From positions 30,554,001 through 30,618,000 of the forward strand of contig CM055318.2 in the NCBI GenBank assembly GCA_029255685.2: a stretch of 64,000 nucleotides of DNA, read 5' to 3'. Positions 23,268-34,276 of this stretch are shown here, piece by piece; the first letter of the stretch is position 1, and the number at the start of each line of letters is the position of its first letter. The position numbers and the translations under genes were made by a program. The notes under the pieces are model-generated. The model saw only the letters and a program-made list of their open reading frames with translations, did not search any database and was not told the origin of the DNA. Source of the stretch: Silene conica. Lineage: Eukaryota > Streptophyta > Magnoliopsida > Caryophyllales > Caryophyllaceae.

Positions 23268-24750
23268 TTAAAAAAATAGTGAGAGGGAAGACATACTAGG
23301 AGGATGGTTAACAAGAAGAGCAGCACCCTCAAAATCACAAGACTCCAAAACACGTTTACTCTTCTGGTAAAAGCTGTTGAATGCATACGAAGCATGTGCC
23401 TGTAATGTGTTAGGATCATAACACGTGGCACCAGGTTGTATCTGACGGCAATCAGCACCTCCCTCACCACACGCATAATCCAATGCAGCCTGCAGTTTAC
23501 CCTCTCCTGCCTCCGCATTCGCCACACACCATGTCTCCCCCGCAGTAGCCACCCTCTCCAACGGCGGCGCTGCATCGCTGCCTCCCTTGTATCCCTTCAC
23601 CCCTTCCACTGTTAAGGGAATCTCGTACACTTTCTTCTGGTTCGGGTAGAACAGACCGTAGTTTCTCTCCGAGGTTGGACCGCTTTTCTTGTTCTCGTTG
23701 AATAGTGCGAATAGGTAAACTGTTAGTGTGGCTTTTGGTCGTAGCGGTGTTCCGTTCCCCGTCAGGATGCGTTTTACTAAGTTTCCGTTGTAGGCTGCTG
23801 CGTTCGCCACGCTCGCTCCTAGCTCTATTGAGTCTCCCTTTGACGGCCACCCTACATTATTAATTACAAATTTAATTTAACTATTTCCTCTAAATTCCAA
23901 CCACATTAACATTTAACAAAACAAAGCATTAGGCATATTATGTACCTGTTTCAGTGACCACAATAGGAATGTCGTCGTAATTCAAGGCGTTCATAGCGGC
24001 GAAAACAGCGTCAATTTGGGCATCGAACAGGCTTAAGTAGCGTAACCCATTTCCAGCGTCAACCACACCAGGGTTGTCTCTAAACAAAGCATAATCAAGA
24101 GAAATAACATCACTATTCCCTTGATACGCGAAAATAGGGTAGGCATTAACCATAAGAGAAGATCCGGTTTGCTTAAGAAACTCAAGCATGGGTTTAAAAA
24201 CCGGTTCAACCAGCTCAGCCCGGAATGAACCCGCAGAAGAAGGGTAAGAATTCCCAAGTGCGCTGAGGGCTATAGGGGAAGAAATCTTAATGTAGGGATC
24301 AAGCTTGTATTTGACAAGGGCAGAATGGAGATTTCGCATAGCAGGGATGAGGTAACTAGTCGTATTATGAGGGTCCACCAGGACTTCATTTCCAACAGCA
24401 ATGGCTTCAATGTCGGTATGAGGGAAGTAAGCCAGGATATTTTTTAGGACCCAGACACTGGCAAAGTGGGACCGGCTGGCAGCAGAGTAGAGATGTTCAT
24501 TTGGGAGGGAGATGGTTAGTTTAATGCCTGAGTTGCGAAAAGCGGTTAAGACAGAGGTATCTGAGTCGTATATTTTGACGCGGCTGATGTTGTGGGATTT
24601 GAGAAGGGTGACTACGCTGCTTGGGGATGGGAGGTTGTTGGCTATGCGGCCGTAGTTGATGCCGAGGTACCCACTGCATTCTGAGACATGGACGAGTGTT
24701 GTGATGGTGAGGAGGGTGATGCCCAGGTTTATGCTGTTGGCTGCCCTCAT
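23268..24750 (-). CDS. Glucan endo-1,3-beta-glucosidase (GH17 plus X8 domain)
   Basis: Secreted wall enzyme cleaving internal beta-1,3-glucan (callose) bonds. Exon 1 is 24750-23946, intron 23945-23852 (GT...AG, 94 bp), exon 2 23851-23268; about 462 residues. Residues 1-26 are a signal peptide before GYLGINYGR, the usual start of mature GH17 enzymes. The acid/base Glu is in AVGNEVL. The nucleophile Glu is in VVTETGWPSKGD, which forms only after splicing. The X8/CBM43 module starts at WCVAN; five of its six usual cysteines are visible. A GTATGT splice-donor-like site follows NHPPS, where the family normally continues to the sixth cysteine, so a third exon (perhaps with a GPI signal) is likely and the stop at 23268 may be intronic. 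A CT-rich 5' leader precedes the ATG. The gene looks intact. Confidence 0.92.
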
Positions 24751-24922
24751 TCTTGTCTACTTTCTGTTTAGAGAGAGAGAGAGTGACTGAATGACTGGCC
24801 AAGAGGGGATGGAACTTGGATGTGGGAAGGTCGTGGGCAATTGGGGATTATCAACATAAACTAGTGCTTCATTTCAACCTTGGTTTTACGGAAATTTAAC
24901 TTGGGAAGGGATGTGGTAAATG
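24751..24922 (-). promoter_or_regulatory. Remaining proximal 5' region of the glucanase gene
   Basis: Only 172 bp separate the ATG from the hAT terminal repeat at 24923. It holds a (GA)n run (24771-24783; CT on the sense strand) but no clear TATA box on the minus strand. The original promoter is probably displaced 3 kb or replaced by element sequence. Confidence 0.6.
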
Positions 24923-25189
24923 TAGACTTGTCAAACAGGTCGAACGGGCGGGTTGCGGGTCGGGTAAATACGGGTTCCGGGTCGGGTTCGAGTAAAAATA
25001 CGGGTCAATCAACATCTTTTCCTCTCATTTTTTAAAACTTCTTTTATATCGTAATTATTAACCTTTATACGTTTTCTATCCTCTTGCTCGTCTTACTCAA
25101 CTTAATTGTCATCATTTTTGCCCTCACCACCAACATCACCATCGTTATCATCATCATCACCCTTACTAACTCGCTAAGTACGATAATGA

Positions 25190-25660
25190 GACTCAAATAA
25201 GATAATAATGATGACGTGACATGTGATATGAGGTGATGAGGTGGAAGTGTTGACGCGAAGTGCGGTTCAGTTCGACGTAATACAGTGAAAGTAACGGTAT
25301 GACGCATATTTTGAGGTGATGATGTGGATGTGCTCCTAGCCAATTATGTGGAAGGAGGTGTAAGTGAGAGTGTGGCACACATTTCGATGTAATGATGTGA
25401 CATGTGGTCCGTCGAAATAATGAGCTGACAGTGCTAACATGGAATGTAACTTGGCGTACTACACTAAAAGTGACGACGTGACACACACTTCGATGTGATT
25501 ACGTGGCATGTGGTTCGAGGTGATGAGTTAGCGCTGCTGACGTGGAATGCAATTCGACGTACTACGGTGAAAGTGACGGTGTGACACACAGTTTGAGTGA
25601 TGACGTGACATGTTGTTTGAGGTGATGACGTGGCATGTTGTTTGAGATGATGACGTGATA
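25190..25660. repeat. Degenerate tandem repeats with ACGTGACATGTG / GAGGTGATGA words
   Basis: About six to eight loosely repeating units of 60-75 bp built from GATGACGTG(A/G)CATGT, TTCGA(G/C)GT and AGTG(C)TGAC words. Not coding; open frames across it are composition artefacts. Confidence 0.6.
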
Positions 25661-25662
25661 TA

Positions 25663-25776
<114 letters not shown>

Positions 25777-25844
25777 CTATATAGAGGCCGGATCACGTGA
25801 GGCCGCCTCTTAGGATGAGGCCGCCGGACCTCACGCATCCCCAA

Positions 25845-26500
25845 GCTTCTAGTTTCACAGTTTCACAATATTTGCTTCCAGTTTCACATGTTAAGCTTCT
25901 AGTTTCACAAGTTAAGCATCTAGTTTCACAGTTTCACAGTTTCACAATATTTGCTTACAGTTTCATATCTTAAGCATCTAGTTTCACAAGTTAAGCTTCT
26001 AGTTTCACAGAATAAGCTTCTAGTTTCACAAGTTAAGCGTCTAGTTTCACAGTTTCACAGTTTCACAATATTTGCTTCCAGTTTCACAAGTTAAGCATCT
26101 AGTTTCACAAATTAAGCTTCTAGTTTCACAGTTTCACAGTTTCACAATATTTGTTTACAGTTTCACATCTTAAGCATCTAGTTTCACAAGTTAAGCTTCT
26201 AGTTTCACAGAATAAGCTTCTAGTTTCACAAGTTAAGCATCTAGTTTCACAGTTTCACAGTTTCACAGTTTCACAATATGTGCTTCCAGTTTCACATATT
26301 AAGCATCTAGTTTCACAAATTAAGCTTCTAGTTTCACAGTTTCACAGTTTCACAATATTTGCTTACAGTTTCACATCTTAAGCATCTAGTTTCACAAGTT
26401 AAGCTTCTAGTTTCACATCTTAAGCATCTAGTTTCACAAGTTAAGCTTCTAGTTTCACAAATAAGCTTCTAGTTTCACAAGTTAAGCATCTAGTTTCACG
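25845..26500. repeat. Minisatellite of AGTTTCACAAGTTAAGCTTCT units
   Basis: About 25-30 units of roughly 21 bp (variants end AAGCATCT or AAGCTTCT), interspersed with runs of an 8-bp GTTTCACA unit. Higher-order blocks repeat at about 170 bp. Occupies nearly half of the TIR element. Confidence 0.9.
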
Positions 26501-26698
26501 GAATAATCTCGCCGAAACCCTAACCCTAGATTTATCCCCAAATGATGAAGATGACGACAATAATGGAGATTTCGAGTTTTCGTTCATCGGAGAAGAAGTT
26601 CGATCGCCAGTATCAGCTGAAAAAGCGTTTCTCAGCATCAAGACGAAAAATCACTCAAATTTCAAAAGCTTCACTCATCATCACTTACATCAATATCG

Positions 26699-27031
26699 TC
26701 ACTCTTCAGGGACATCGAAATCAGAACCAGGCATGCCATCTAAATCTGACCAAGTTAAATCATCATCATCATCAGTGTCTTCACGTTTCTTTTCCATCGC
26801 GAGTTCGATCGCTGTCCGAGTCACCGGCGACTCAACTCGTCCGAAAAGCATCATATTAACGGCGCCGATACCGGTATCGGCGAGGACTGGTTTCTGGTAC
26901 TGAGCGAAGACAGGTAGAGCTCGATCAGCGGCGAGTTTACCAGAAAGTGCGACGGCGGATTGACGGAGGAGAAGGTGACGGAGAGGAGCAGAGAGCTTGG
27001 AGAATGACGATGTTGAAGCGGCCGCCGCCAT
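26699..27031 (-). CDS. Small predicted protein, 110 aa, possibly a captured host gene
   Basis: I do not recognise the family. The product starts MAAAASTSSFSKLSAPLRHLL, an alanine/serine/arginine-rich, acid-free leader that looks like an organellar transit peptide. It continues with a central segment around PVLADTGIGAVNMMLFGR and ends in an acidic tail (DDDDDLTWSDLDGMPGSDFD). It is GC-richer than its surroundings and has strong codon-like structure and an intact frame, unlike its transposon neighbours. A second short serine-rich frame (26500-26641, minus) follows in the same orientation and may be a 3' exon or UTR. Located inside an element with TIRs, so either gene capture or an element that swallowed a live gene. 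Confidence 0.55.
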   Translation of the reverse strand: MAAAASTSSFSKLSAPLRHLLLRQSAVALSGKLAADRALPVFAQYQKPVLADTGIGAVNMMLFGRVESPVTRTAIELAMEKKREDTDDDDDLTWSDLDGMPGSDFDVPEE

Positions 27032-27264
27032 TGTTGTTGCTTGTTAAGGTTTGTTGATTTGTGAGAGGAAAATGAAGCGACATCGTTTGAACCTCCGGTG
27101 AGCAAGGTGTTTACAAATGGAAATGGGATGACAGATGAATTGTCAGTTTTTTTTTTATATTATATAGGACACGTGTCAAGATCTCGTGCGCCCATGCTAC
27201 TAAAATCTAACGGTTTAGAATGGTCCGACAGCCTCACGCTAAGAGAGCGGCCTCACGTGATTCA

Positions 27265-27269
<5 letters not shown>

Positions 27270-27319
<50 letters not shown>
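27270..27319. repeat. (TA)n microsatellite between two elements
   Basis: 50-bp TA run shared as the right flank of the 25781-27271 element and the left flank of the foldback at 27320. Confidence 0.97.
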
Positions 27320-27322
<3 letters not shown>

Positions 27323-27703
27323 TTGGGATCCGGTGAGAACCACCTTACAATGAGAACTTTGTGAGAACTCTACCTTATGGACTTTTTTAAAAAAAATTAA
27401 GGACATAATTGGATTCGGCATGGAATTTTATAGCTAGAGAACATATTTTTCGGTCTAGAAAATAAATACTAGTGACGAAAATCAAGGTGAGATACTTATT
27501 ATTAATTTGCGTGCACCTACTAACTATTTTTACGTATCTATCATTTTTCCGTCACTAGTATTTATTTTCTAGACCAAGAAATATGTTCTCTACCCATAAA
27601 ATTCCATGCCGAATCCAATTATGTCATTAATTTTTTTAAAAAAACTCCGTAAAGAAGAGTTCTCACCGGTTTTCATTGTAAGGTGGTTCTCACCGGATCC
27701 CAA

Positions 27704-27706
<3 letters not shown>
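27320..27706. mobile_element. Foldback element with about 160-190-bp inverted arms, TA-flanked
   Basis: Arms start GGGATCCGGTGAGAACC and pair along most of their length (27325-27490 with 27540-27702), with a short AT-rich loop. Both sides are (TA)n. A second family member lies at 60199-60746. Confidence 0.88.

Positions 27707-27755
<49 letters not shown>
27707..27755. repeat. (TA)n microsatellite
   Basis: Right flank of the foldback element at 27320-27706. Confidence 0.97.
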
Positions 27756-27763
<8 letters not shown>

Positions 27764-28004
27764 TTCTCAAAAATTTATAAGTCATCAATACTTATGACAT
27801 TGTATATTTTAAAAATGATATATTGTCTTGACCCAACGGTCAACCCGCTGCGGGTCGGGTTTTGACCCGCTATTTACGGGTCAAAACCGGTTCGGGTATA
27901 TTTCGGGTTCGGGTTGAAAAAATCGGGTCATTTACGGGTTATTTACGGGTCGGGTTACAGTCGGTTTTCGGGTCGAGTCAAGTTTTGACAGGTCTAGGTA
28001 AATG

Positions 28005-29044
28005 GTAATCCCACACACCTTTTTACTTAATTTTAGGTAAAATTTCCATTTATTCTAATTTTACTCCTATTTTCATAATCGCTGGAAAAATTAGGCAAAG
28101 GACAAGAATAAATAGGGCAGTTCGCATCGCAACTAGCTTAATGAGCTTTCTGTATGATCCGTTAGTTAGGCTTATAATAATGTTGTTTGCGGCTGACGTT
28201 TTCACTTTTCCTGTTGAAAGATAAAAGACAATGCCAGTTGATTAAATAACTAGTTTTTGCTTTTTACTTGTATTAAATATGCAATTAACTAAGCCTATTT
28301 GGTTTGATTCATTCTTCTGGAGTGGATTAGGCTTATAGCCCAAAAGAAAGGGTTCTTAGCTGTTGTAATCTTTAATCATACGTATCGAAAGATCTTTGTT
28401 TACTACTAAGGGGCCGGCCAATTCGTCATTTTGTTTTCACTCTCCTCCCCCAACTATCTCCCTTCCCTTCACGGATTCAAACGACGACGATTGTGTACAT
28501 AGTAATTAACAATACAACACCTCAAATAATATGAAACCTAATTATTTAACTAACTCAAATTCATTTAAATATTTAATTAAACCAAAAATTTGCTAAAATC
28601 ACATTACAATAGAAGATCAAAATCTTAGAGACACTGCTCAAAATCGATGTCATTAACGAAAGTACATCGTCCGTCCCATTGCAAAAGGAGGTGGAGTTGA
28701 CTTCAGCCGTTCAGCATACAATATCGGCGTTAGAGTTTTTAGAAAGACGGCGGCGTATTAGTGATTTCGACGAATGGGGTATTGGTGTTGAAAAGTGACG
28801 ATAGGTGGGTTAGCGAAGAGGTAATAAGGAATTGAGTTAATTACTGTCGGTTTGCCATCGGTCGGTGGTCAACGACGACATTCGAGGCGACAGATGAAAG
28901 TCAGTTGGGAAAGAAAGAGAAAAATGAGGGGATTTATTAGATTTAGTTTCCTTATTGTGCAGTGAAATGGGAGGGGCAAAATTGAAATAATTTGTAAATT
29001 TGTGTTGGATGTAGTAGAATGTTGTGCGGAATTTAGCAATTACG
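28005..29044. other. Intergenic, no gene
   Basis: AT-rich with a moderately GC-rich patch at 28670-28880 that could be an old coding remnant, but nothing recognisable. Confidence 0.5.
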
Positions 29045-30172
29045 ATTATCAATTACCGCCTCAAATACACTTTTTTAAACTTATTCTCAACTCAATTTTT
29101 TTTAATAAATTACACCCAATTAATTGCTAAATTTACAATATGTACCCAAACCATTTTTTAACCTAATTTCCGTCAATTTTGAAGTTTCCGACAAATTAAG
29201 TTTTTAGAACTATTTAACCTTCATCTTCCTTCATCCTTCATTCATTATCTTCTTCATCCTTCATTTGTCATACATTTTCCTTTTTTTTCATCATTTTCAC
29301 TCATTTTTTTAATTATCTTTCTTTTGCTACAAATGTGGGTAATTAAAATGTAGTTGTATACCTCAATAACCATTCCCTTTTTCTGTTAATCTCTTCCTTC
29401 ATTCATCCTCCTCTTCATCAACCCATCCTCTTCTTCATCATTTTCCTCTCCTTCATCATTTTTACTAATTCTCCCCAATTTCATTTGAAGAACTTGGTCT
29501 CGAAGGTAAGTATATCTCATTGTATTTTAAACAAAGAAGAAATTCAAAGATGGGAAAACCTAATTTAAGGCATAGATATGCAAAATACAAAAATTCATAA
29601 CCCTAATAATAAACTCAAATATTCAAGACACGTAAACTGAAAACCCTAATACAAATACCCAGAAATTCAAAAGCCAAAAATTAGGGTTAACAAATTTAAC
29701 CTAATCAAAAACTCAGAAATTGCAACAACTTTCACTCGCCCCTTTTATGCATTCGATGATTTGCGATAGAAATTAGATTCATGAAAATTAAAAATCCAGA
29801 AATTGCATATCTATCTCTTTCTTCCATAATTAACCACTTTCATGACATTACCAAATTATAATGGATGAACAATTGTTATGAATAGAACAATCTTTCAAAA
29901 ATCAAAGAATTATGATAGAAAATTTGGGAAATTTTTTAGAGGAAATTTTTCAGAGAAATGAGGAAAAATAAGTGAAATAGGAGAATGAATAACCATAATT
30001 AATTGTGTTATAATCGCGGGGGAAAAATAGTTATTTCATTTGGTTTTTTGCTTGAAAGTGCGTTTGGGTGCAATTTTTAAACGTAGCAAATATCTTGGGT
30101 GTAATTTATTAAAAAAAATTGAGGTGGGAGTAAGTTTAAAAAAGTGGATTATGGGTGGGTGTAATTGATAAT
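29045..30172. mobile_element. Long-TIR element, probably non-autonomous
   Basis: About 1.13 kb. Ends begin TTATCAATTAC and match as inverted repeats over roughly 110 bp, including TTTTTTTTAATAAATTACACCC. The interior has a pyrimidine-rich stretch of CTTCATC words (29215-29480) and no transposase. The duplication at the ends is unclear. Long TIRs suggest a Mutator-like origin. Confidence 0.65.
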
Positions 30173-30248
30173 TTACTCTTAACTTAATACAAATGAAAAT
30201 TCAATTCTCGAGAGCATTTTTACTTTTAACTTTCTGAAATAATATTTG

Positions 30249-30774
30249 TAGGGGAAAGAATCGGTCCAAGACCGGACCAAACCGGATCGAACCGGAAACC
30301 GAACTTAAAAATTTGGTGGACTAGAGACCGGACCTAAAACTTTCGGTCTTGGACCAGACCAAACCCGAAATATATGGTCCGGTCCGGTCTTGGACCGAAA
30401 TAGACCTAAACTATTTTTTTCAGTATTTCGTATAGGATAATTACTTTTTAATTCCGCTAAATAAAATATATTTAAATAGTTAGGCGACATTTTTTTATGA
30501 AAATCATTGATAATACTAATTTATAATGTCTTTTGAAAATAAAATGTTAATTTCATTCAAAATATTTTAATGATTAGTCGTAAAAAACATGAAGTTTGGT
30601 CCATTCGGTCGAGACCAAAATTAACCGGTCTTGGACCGGACCGGACCGAAGACCAAAACTTGAAAAAATGAGGACCGAGGATTGGACCAAAATAATTCAG
30701 TCCGGGTTTGGTCTAGGCCAAATGGTCCGGTCCGGTCCATTTTTTCGGTTCGAACCTAAATTTGCTCACCCCTA
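30249..30774. mobile_element. hAT-type MITE with GGTCCGGTCC words
   Basis: 526 bp. Ends are TAGGGGAAAGAATCGG and the inverted TAGGGGTGAGCAAATT. The 8-bp duplication has one mismatch (AATATTTG at 30241-30248, ATTATTTG at 30775-30782). Both subterminal regions are dense in GGTCCGGTCC / GGACCGGACC. Confidence 0.85.
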
Positions 30775-30782
30775 ATTATTTG

Positions 30783-31837
30783 ACCCCAAATCATAAAATT
30801 TATAAAAACAAATTCTATAACGCTCAAGAAGTTGCCCGTTTTATCTTAGAAAATACTGCCACTATTAGTTGGTCCCGGATTATCTTTCAAATCACCATCA
30901 ATACTTAGGCGTGCCATCCATAAGGTGGTGGAAGCCAACAGATAAATACGACATTGGCTATACTCGGAGTTAGAGTACATAATGAAAATTTGTCGAAGGC
31001 CTTCTTAGTAATTTATCGAGTTGGACCAATAAGAACGACTGCAATGTAAAACCAGGGTCCTTGACCGAAATGGATTAATTCTAGCAAGCAACTGAATGAA
31101 CTTCGAAAGAAATGTTTTGGTGAGGATTTTTTGAAACAGAAGTGCACGAAATAAGAGGATATAGTTACCACATCAAGCACATGAAATGAGTATGATGACT
31201 TAAGTCCAAACTAGACCCAAATGGCAACAAGCACAAAAATGGGGTTAATCTGGACACAATGTCATTCATGCAAACCACATCAAGCACAATAATACAATGA
31301 ACTCACCCACATGTACTTAATCAGTACTATGGAGTGTCACTAAGCCTGAGTTAACCCTATGACTACACAAAATTAAGATTTGAACAATACTTGAGAGAAT
31401 CTCCATGTTATTTTTTTATATTTCAAAAGTCAGTCTATTACAATGGTGGTAGATGTCTTTATATAAGCCTTTCCTTGGTTTATGGAAGCCGTTTAAACCC
31501 TAGAATCCCATCTAAGGGCCAAGAATAATTCTTAGGTGGCCTAGAAAACATAAAGAAATATTTTACAAAGAATGCAACTAAAACTAAGGCAAAATGAATT
31601 GATGACAAAAGTGTTGCAGTTTGAAAATGACAGGTAGGTGTTGGCCTTGGCTTGATGTGATGACTCTTGAAATTGGCTTGGACATTAGTTGCTAGGTGTT
31701 ATTTGAATTGAGGTAAAGCCTTGCCCAAGATTCACACAAGAGTCTGCTTTATTTAGCTAGAAATGGCAAGTTACTTTTACAGAAAGTTCTCTTGCCTTCT
31801 TTTGCACTTGTAATTCAGCTTGATTTTCTGTGGAAAG
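30783..31837. other. Intergenic, no gene
   Basis: Nothing recognisable. Confidence 0.5.
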
Positions 31838-32521
31838 TGTTGAGCCAGGATATCCCCTGCCGGACCAGGAAATATGCCAGGGAAGTCTAGCCAGTCCAAG
31901 CACGGCACTACGTAGGAAACTCCAAAGAGCACCACGTCAGGAATAAAATCCAGAATATAAGGCTAGGTAAGGAACAGTAGCAGTCCAGGAATAGTAGAAG
32001 ACAATTACTAATATGGATGAGCTATTCACAAGAAGGACCAAACCCACTAAAGACGATCATATTGGAGAACATGAGAATTAGGTTAAAATAATCGCACACA
32101 AAAAAGACGTTTGAAGAGCCAGACAAACCGAAAGAATATGAGCACTTCCTACTTTCCCGGGAGCATATAACATTGAGGAAGACCGTTCAAATGGATTGCT
32201 ATATATAGAGGGCAGTGAGCAGGAAGAAAGGAGGACGAGAAAATATACAAAGAAAATCTTATATAATTATTATCCTAATCATACTTATTTGTATTCTAAT
32301 ATTCACTCATTACTCATCAATCAAAATCATTCCTAGCTTGGTGCCCGTGGTTTTTTGCCCAATTTATAGGGTTTTTCCACATATAAACTTAATTGTGTTC
32401 ATCTTTACTTTATTTTTTTTGCATACCTATAGTATTCTAGCCTTTTAAGAAGAACTAGATACACCTACCTAAAATAATTCATGGCAGGAAAGTATCTACC
32501 GTGTTAATTCCTGCTAAAACA
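31838..32521 (+). repeat. 5' LTR of the Tat-type remnant
   Basis: 684 bp with TG...CA ends, TATATATA at 32200-32207 and the primer site directly after it. Contains several CCAGG / CCTGG words. Confidence 0.72.
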
Positions 32522-32601
32522 ATTGGCGCCCACCGTGGGCATCTAGTTCGTAAATCCACTAAAAATTCTCTTTAAAATCTCCCAAAAGACCCACCTTACC
32601 G

Positions 32602-33590
32602 TTGAACAACAATTGGCATCCGCTAGGGCACAACTGCTTGAAATGGATGCGATCAAGCAAAAAATGGCACAGTCCGAGGCTGAAGTCCAAAAACTTAAGG
32701 AAACAGAGACAAATCTTCACACAAAACTTGAAAATCAAGCCTCTGGATCCAAGAGTAGAATCCAGACTGGAACACCATTCCACGCTATTGTGAAGAATAT
32801 CGACTTCTCAAATTTCGATGTTCACTCAGACCCTACTCCTGACTCAGGATCAAAAGACGACTCTGAAATCCTTGAAGAACCCGACAAGATCGGAGCAACC
32901 ATCATAATGGCTATTTCCAGGAAATCCAAAAGTTGCACTAGAAGATCGAAAACATTCTTGGACTTCCAGCCCCTTTGGAAGAGGCCAACCCATAATGTTA
33001 ACGTTGACTTTCCCTTCGCGGATGAGATAGCCAAGGTAGATCAACCCAAGAAGTTAGTGGTTCCCTCCATGAGAACCTATGATGGGCTGCTGATCCACAG
33101 AACCATGTAGTAGTATTCAAGAAGAAAATGTTGGCAGTATCCGTCCCAAGCGAAATCAGGCAGGTCTGTATGTGCAAGGGCTTTGGTACAACCTTGACTG
33201 GAGCGGCACTCCAATGGTTTATCAACCTCCCAAATGTTAGTATCAAAACCTTTGCGGAATTGATCAACAACTTCAACGCACAATTTCCCAGTAATAGGGA
33301 ACTCATGAAGCGATCCAGTGACCTTTACAAGATTAAACAATCACCAGATGAATCCAGGAGGGACTTCCTAGTAAGATTCAACAAGGAAAAGGTGCCAATC
33401 CCGAAGTGTGATACTGAGACAGCAATCAAAGCCTTCAGGCAGGGGGTGTTGCCTGAAAGTGACATCTATGCGGACCTGACAAGAGTACCCTGCCCGATCT
33501 TTGACAATGTGAAACAAGTAGCCCTAGATGGTGAAATGATCCCAAGATCCTATAACATCACACATTTAAAATTATTTCATATGTAAATAC
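32602..33590 (+). pseudogene. Tat-type gag (fossil)
   Basis: An N-terminal coiled-coil-like stretch (IKQKMAQSEAEVQKLKETET) and an acidic linker precede a Retrotrans_gag core at about 33130-33586. The core has the motifs GAALQWFINLP, FAELINNFNAQF, KQSPDESRRDFLVRFNKE and AIKAFRQGVLP, which are typical of plant Ty3 Gag. Broken. Confidence 0.8.
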
Positions 33591-33677
33591 CTGTCTGAGG
33601 GCCAGGTAAAATTTTTCAAAAATATTTCCTGGCAACATGCGAATATTCATTTGCTACCTTAACATGAATAAAGTTTA

Positions 33678-33920
33678 GGGATATTCTACATGGTACCCCT
33701 CAATTTTTTGACTTTCTACATGGTACCCCTTCACTTTTTAAAACATACATGGTATTTCTAATTCTTGTCATTATCACTACGCGTACCCCTAAACTTTATT
33801 TTCCGTCAATTAAACTCATTTTAAAGCTTTAAGTGATAACTTGAACGCGTAAGGAAGCTTGTCATTTATTATCACATGATATAAGGACTCTATTAGGCTC
33901 AATACCCATCTCGATCCTAA

Positions 33921-34008
<88 letters not shown>

Positions 34009-34267
34009 CTAAAAAAAAGGTGAAGGAAAAATCATTGATCTTTGCCAAATTATCACGTCCAAAAAATGGATATTATTTCTAATACAGTCCTTATGTCATG
34101 AGATGATAAATGTCAAGTTTGGTTATGCATCTAAGTAATCATTTAACGCTTAAAAATGATTTTAATTGACGGAAAATAAAGTTTAGGGGTACACGTAGTG
34201 ATAATGACAACAATTAGGGGTACCATGTATGTTTTAAAAAGTGTAGGGATACCATGTGGAATATCCC
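33678..34267. mobile_element. Mutator-like MITE with long TIRs and a (TA)n core
   Basis: 590 bp. Ends GGGATATTC(T/C)ACATGGTA are inverted repeats extending about 150-190 bp. A perfect 9-bp duplication TAAAGTTTA (33669-33677, 34268-34276) is the Mutator signature. The centre is an 81-bp TA microsatellite (33925-34005). Confidence 0.9.
33925..34005. repeat. (TA)n microsatellite inside the MITE
   Basis: 81 bp of TA repeat in the loop between the two long TIR arms. Confidence 0.97.
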
Positions 34268-34276
34268 TAAAGTTTA

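Larger units (their letters stand above)
25781..27271. mobile_element. TIR element with internal minisatellite and captured-looking gene, between (TA)n tracts
   Basis: Imperfect terminal inverted repeats of about 45 bp sharing ATCACGTGAGGCCGC, then a TCTTAG-TGAGGC-CGGACC continuation. Each end lies within a few bases of a TA microsatellite (25667-25774 and 27270-27319). It holds a 650-bp minisatellite, then a 110-codon frame on the minus strand. No transposase. The superfamily is unclear because the TA flanks hide any duplication. It resembles Micron-like microsatellite-associated elements or a Pack-type gene carrier. Confidence 0.7.

Noticed and set aside
23207-23575. 122-codon arginine-rich frame on the minus strand
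   Set aside because: Out-of-frame shadow of glucanase exon 2.
25845-26500. CRISPR-like regular repeats
   Set aside because: Repeats are contiguous and degenerate with no unique spacers, in a plant transposon; it is a minisatellite.
28670-29052. Possible host exon in a GC-richer patch
   Set aside because: No recognisable domain, no splice structure I could defend, and partial overlap with a TIR element end.
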